A stretch of DNA of 13,821 bases from Chloroflexota bacterium (GTDB lineage: Bacteria > Chloroflexota > Limnocylindria > Limnocylindrales > CSP1-4): positions 1 through 13,821 of the forward strand of contig JAJYGO010000263.1 of the NCBI GenBank assembly GCA_021785115.1, written 5' to 3'. A program made the translations under genes and the position numbers. Shown here piece after piece: positions 12,417 through 13,821 of the stretch (position 1 is its first letter; the number at the start of each line of letters is the position of its first letter). The notes under the pieces are model-generated. The model was not told the DNA's origin. It searched no databases and was given only the letters and a program-made list of their open reading frames with translations.

Positions 12417-12893
12417 ATGACCACGGTCTCCGACGCGGCCCACGAGTTCCTCTCGCACCGGCGCTTCGCCGTCGCCGGCGTGTCCCGCCACCCCGCCGGG
12501 CACGGCGGCAACGTGGTGTACCAGCGGCTCCGCAGTCGCGGCTACACCGTCTTCGCGGTGAACCCCAACGCGGAGACCGTGGAGGGGGACCCCTGCTACC
12601 CGAGCCTCGCGGCGATCCCGGGCGGCGTCGACGTCGTGGTCATCGCCACGCCCCCGGCGGCCGCCGAGTCGGTGGCGCGGGATGCCGCGGCGCTGGGCAT
12701 CACGCGGATCTGGATGCACCGCGCGTTCGGCGGGGGCAGCGTGTCGGACGCCGCGGCCGACTTCTGCCGCCGCCAGGGGATGACCGTGATCGCCGGGGGC
12801 TGCCCGCTCATGTTCGGGCCCACCGCCGACCTGGGACACCGCTGCATGGCGTGGGTCGGCAGGCTGACCGGGACCGTGCCGCGCCGGGTCTGA
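12417..12893 (+). CDS. CoA-binding domain protein (YccU/CoA_binding_2 family)
   Basis: The product is 158 aa, the usual family length, with GGGGGAG close upstream of the ATG. A Rossmann fold is visible: FAVAGVSRHPAGHGGNVVYQRL binds the nucleotide, then YTVFAVNPNAETVEG, VDVVVIATPP and a C-terminal GCPLMFGPTADLGHRCMAW, all typical. These proteins bind CoA, but no enzyme activity is established; they resemble the CoA-binding part of succinyl-CoA synthetase. It reads away from zur with a 269-bp gap. That gap holds the zur operator at its left end and otherwise no feature I can support. Confidence 0.92.
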   Translation: MTTVSDAAHEFLSHRRFAVAGVSRHPAGHGGNVVYQRLRSRGYTVFAVNPNAETVEGDPCYPSLAAIPGGVDVVVIATPPAAAESVARDAAALGITRIWMHRAFGGGSVSDAAADFCRRQGMTVIAGGCPLMFGPTADLGHRCMAWVGRLTGTVPRRV

Positions 12894-13010
12894 CGCGTCC
12901 GAGCCCCGCGAGGAAGGGGATGGTCGCCGGTCCGGAGGGTGGTCGGCGGCGCACCGGTCGTGCGTGCGGTCGCCGCGTGGCATCGCCCGGGCGGCGCTCG
13001 ACACGCTAGG

Positions 13011-13193
13011 ATGCGCGGCGGGGGGTTGGGTACCACGTCCTCTCCGGTCGGCAGGGGCCGGGCGGGCCGTCACCCGAGCATCGTCGTCGCCACGTCCAGG
13101 TGCTCCGCCACGCTCGAGATGAACGCCATGCCCACGACCCTGACCAGCGCGCCGCCCGTGCCCGCGGCCCTCCTGCGGCGGATCCCGCGATGA
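13011..13193 (+). CDS. Candidate 60-aa ORF coupled to the MASE1 gene
   Basis: The 296-bp gap between the CoA-binding and MASE1 genes contains this frame. From about residue 20 nearly every codon ends in G or C, as in real genes here, and its TGA overlaps the MASE1 ATG (ATGA, 13190-13193). The product has no recognisable domain or membrane segment (it contains HPSIVVATSRCSATLEMNAM). TAGGAT at 13007-13012 resembles a -10 box and would start transcription inside the first codons, in which case translation begins later. It could be non-coding leader. Confidence 0.25.
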   Translation: MRGGGLGTTSSPVGRGRAGRHPSIVVATSRCSATLEMNAMPTTLTSAPPVPAALLRRIPR

Positions 13194-13821
13194 CCGGGTC
13201 CGCGGAGACCGCCCGGTCGCGCGTGCAGGGGCTCGCCGAGGCCGGCCGGAACCGGGCGGCCCTGGGCGCCGTCGCGGGCATGCTCGCCGTCGCCGTCGCG
13301 TACGTCGCGTCCGCGCAGGTCGGCTACGTCTTCGCGCTGGTGCGCGGCAATGCATCACCCATCTGGCCGCCGGCCGGTATCGGGGTCGCCGCGATCCTGC
13401 TCGGCGGCGTCGCGCTCTGGCCGGGCATCTTCGCGGGTGCAGTCGCGACGAACCTGGCCCACGGGGTCTCCCCGGCCGGCGCACTGCTCGTCGGGGTCGG
13501 CAACACGGCGGAGGCGCTCGTCGCCGCGGCGATCCTCGGCCGAACGGGGCTGCGGCCGCAGCTCGACCGGCTGGTCGACGTGCCGCGCCTGGTGCTGGGA
13601 TCCGCGCTGCCGTCGGTCGTCGGGGCCTCGCTGGGCCTGCTGGGGCTGTCGGCGACGGGCGCCCTGCGGGCCACCGACGTGCCGCTGGCATGGGGGGCAT
13701 GGGCCGCCGGCGACGCGCTCTCGATCTTCGTGGTCGGCGGTTTCCTGCTCGCCTGGGCGACCCCGCCGGCCATCGACGCGCTGCGTGCGCGCCCGCTGGA
13801 GACGGCGCTCGCGGTCGCCTC
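13190..13821 (+). CDS. MASE1-domain membrane sensor protein, N-terminal part (cut by window edge)
   Basis: The frame opens at ATG 13190 and runs off the right edge after 210 codons. It has about six hydrophobic segments. The stretch VRGNASPIWPPAGIGVAAILLGG (start near residue 52) and WPGIFAGAVATNLAHG are the MASE1 signature, and GNTAEALVAAAILGR fits the next helices. MASE1 is an integral membrane sensor that usually precedes a histidine kinase, GGDEF/EAL, PAS or phosphatase domain; which one applies here lies outside the window. The first ~22 residues are cytoplasmic and Arg-containing. No strong ribosome site is seen; the ATG overlaps the stop of a possible 60-aa ORF. Confidence 0.87.
   Translation, partial: MTGSAETARSRVQGLAEAGRNRAALGAVAGMLAVAVAYVASAQVGYVFALVRGNASPIWPPAGIGVAAILLGGVALWPGIFAGAVATNLAHGVSPAGALLVGVGNTAEALVAAAILGRTGLRPQLDRLVDVPRLVLGSALPSVVGASLGLLGLSATGALRATDVPLAWGAWAAGDALSIFVVGGFLLAWATPPAIDALRARPLETALAVA

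Noticed and set aside
12288..13700. A 470-codon open frame on the minus strand opposite the CoA-binding and MASE1 genes
   Set aside because: Low-complexity Arg/Ala/Pro translation, while both plus-strand genes show clear family signatures.
1..13821. Defence systems, CRISPR arrays, insertion sequences, tRNA genes
   Set aside because: I looked on both strands and saw no spaced direct-repeat array, transposase, integrase, nuclease/helicase set or cloverleaf.

Overview
The window is very GC-rich (I estimate above 70%), with almost exclusively G/C third codon positions, frequent GTG/TTG starts and two F420/deazaflavin-type nitroreductase genes. This suits a high-GC soil or sediment bacterium, either Actinomycetota or a Chloroflexota lineage such as Limnocylindria. 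The sequence alone does not decide between them. I found no tRNA, rRNA, transposase, prophage or CRISPR; the long reading frames opposite real genes are high-GC shadows.

Layout. (1) 1-1193: 3' end of a Cys/Met-metabolism PLP enzyme (+), converging on a deazaflavin-type oxidoreductase and a DUF1801 gene (both -). (2) 1406-3777: a metal island. A NiCoT/UreH-like membrane transporter (-) stands back to back with an SmtB-type zinc repressor and a CDF metal exporter (+). (3) 3874-6970: a leftward block with an OmpR-type response regulator, its histidine kinase, two small SHOCT membrane proteins, a probable unannotated 35-aa ORF between them, and a membrane-anchored rusticyanin/sulfocyanin-like blue copper protein. 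(4) 7154-8909: a second deazaflavin oxidoreductase (-) and a short-chain dehydrogenase (+). (5) 8961-12147: a leftward zur-znuA-znuC-znuB operon, meaning a zinc-sensing Fur-family repressor and a complete ABC-3 zinc importer. (6) 12417-13821: a CoA-binding protein (+) and the start of a MASE1 sensor gene cut off by the window edge.

How it fits together. Regions 2 and 5 look like one zinc circuit. The zur promoter carries two abutting 15-bp 7-1-7 palindromes. One of them matches, at 12 of 15 positions, a palindrome covering the -10 of the distant NiCoT/UreH-like transporter promoter. That predicts the transporter belongs to the Zur regulon and brings in zinc, or a substitute metal, during starvation. 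On the other side of the same 198-bp intergenic region, the SmtB-type gene has a 6-2-6 TGA-N8-TCA operator at its transcription start and is coupled (TGATG) to the CDF exporter. The intergenic region would thus read zinc in both directions. zur and the smtB-type gene share the arrangement TATCGT, 7 nt, GTG, so both mRNAs are predicted to be leaderless.

Region 3 looks like an envelope copper/redox module. Every junction in the SHOCT-smORF-SHOCT-cupredoxin run is a 4-base ATGA overlap. The kinase's short outer loop is rich in Met and carries a His, so it may sense copper or redox state.
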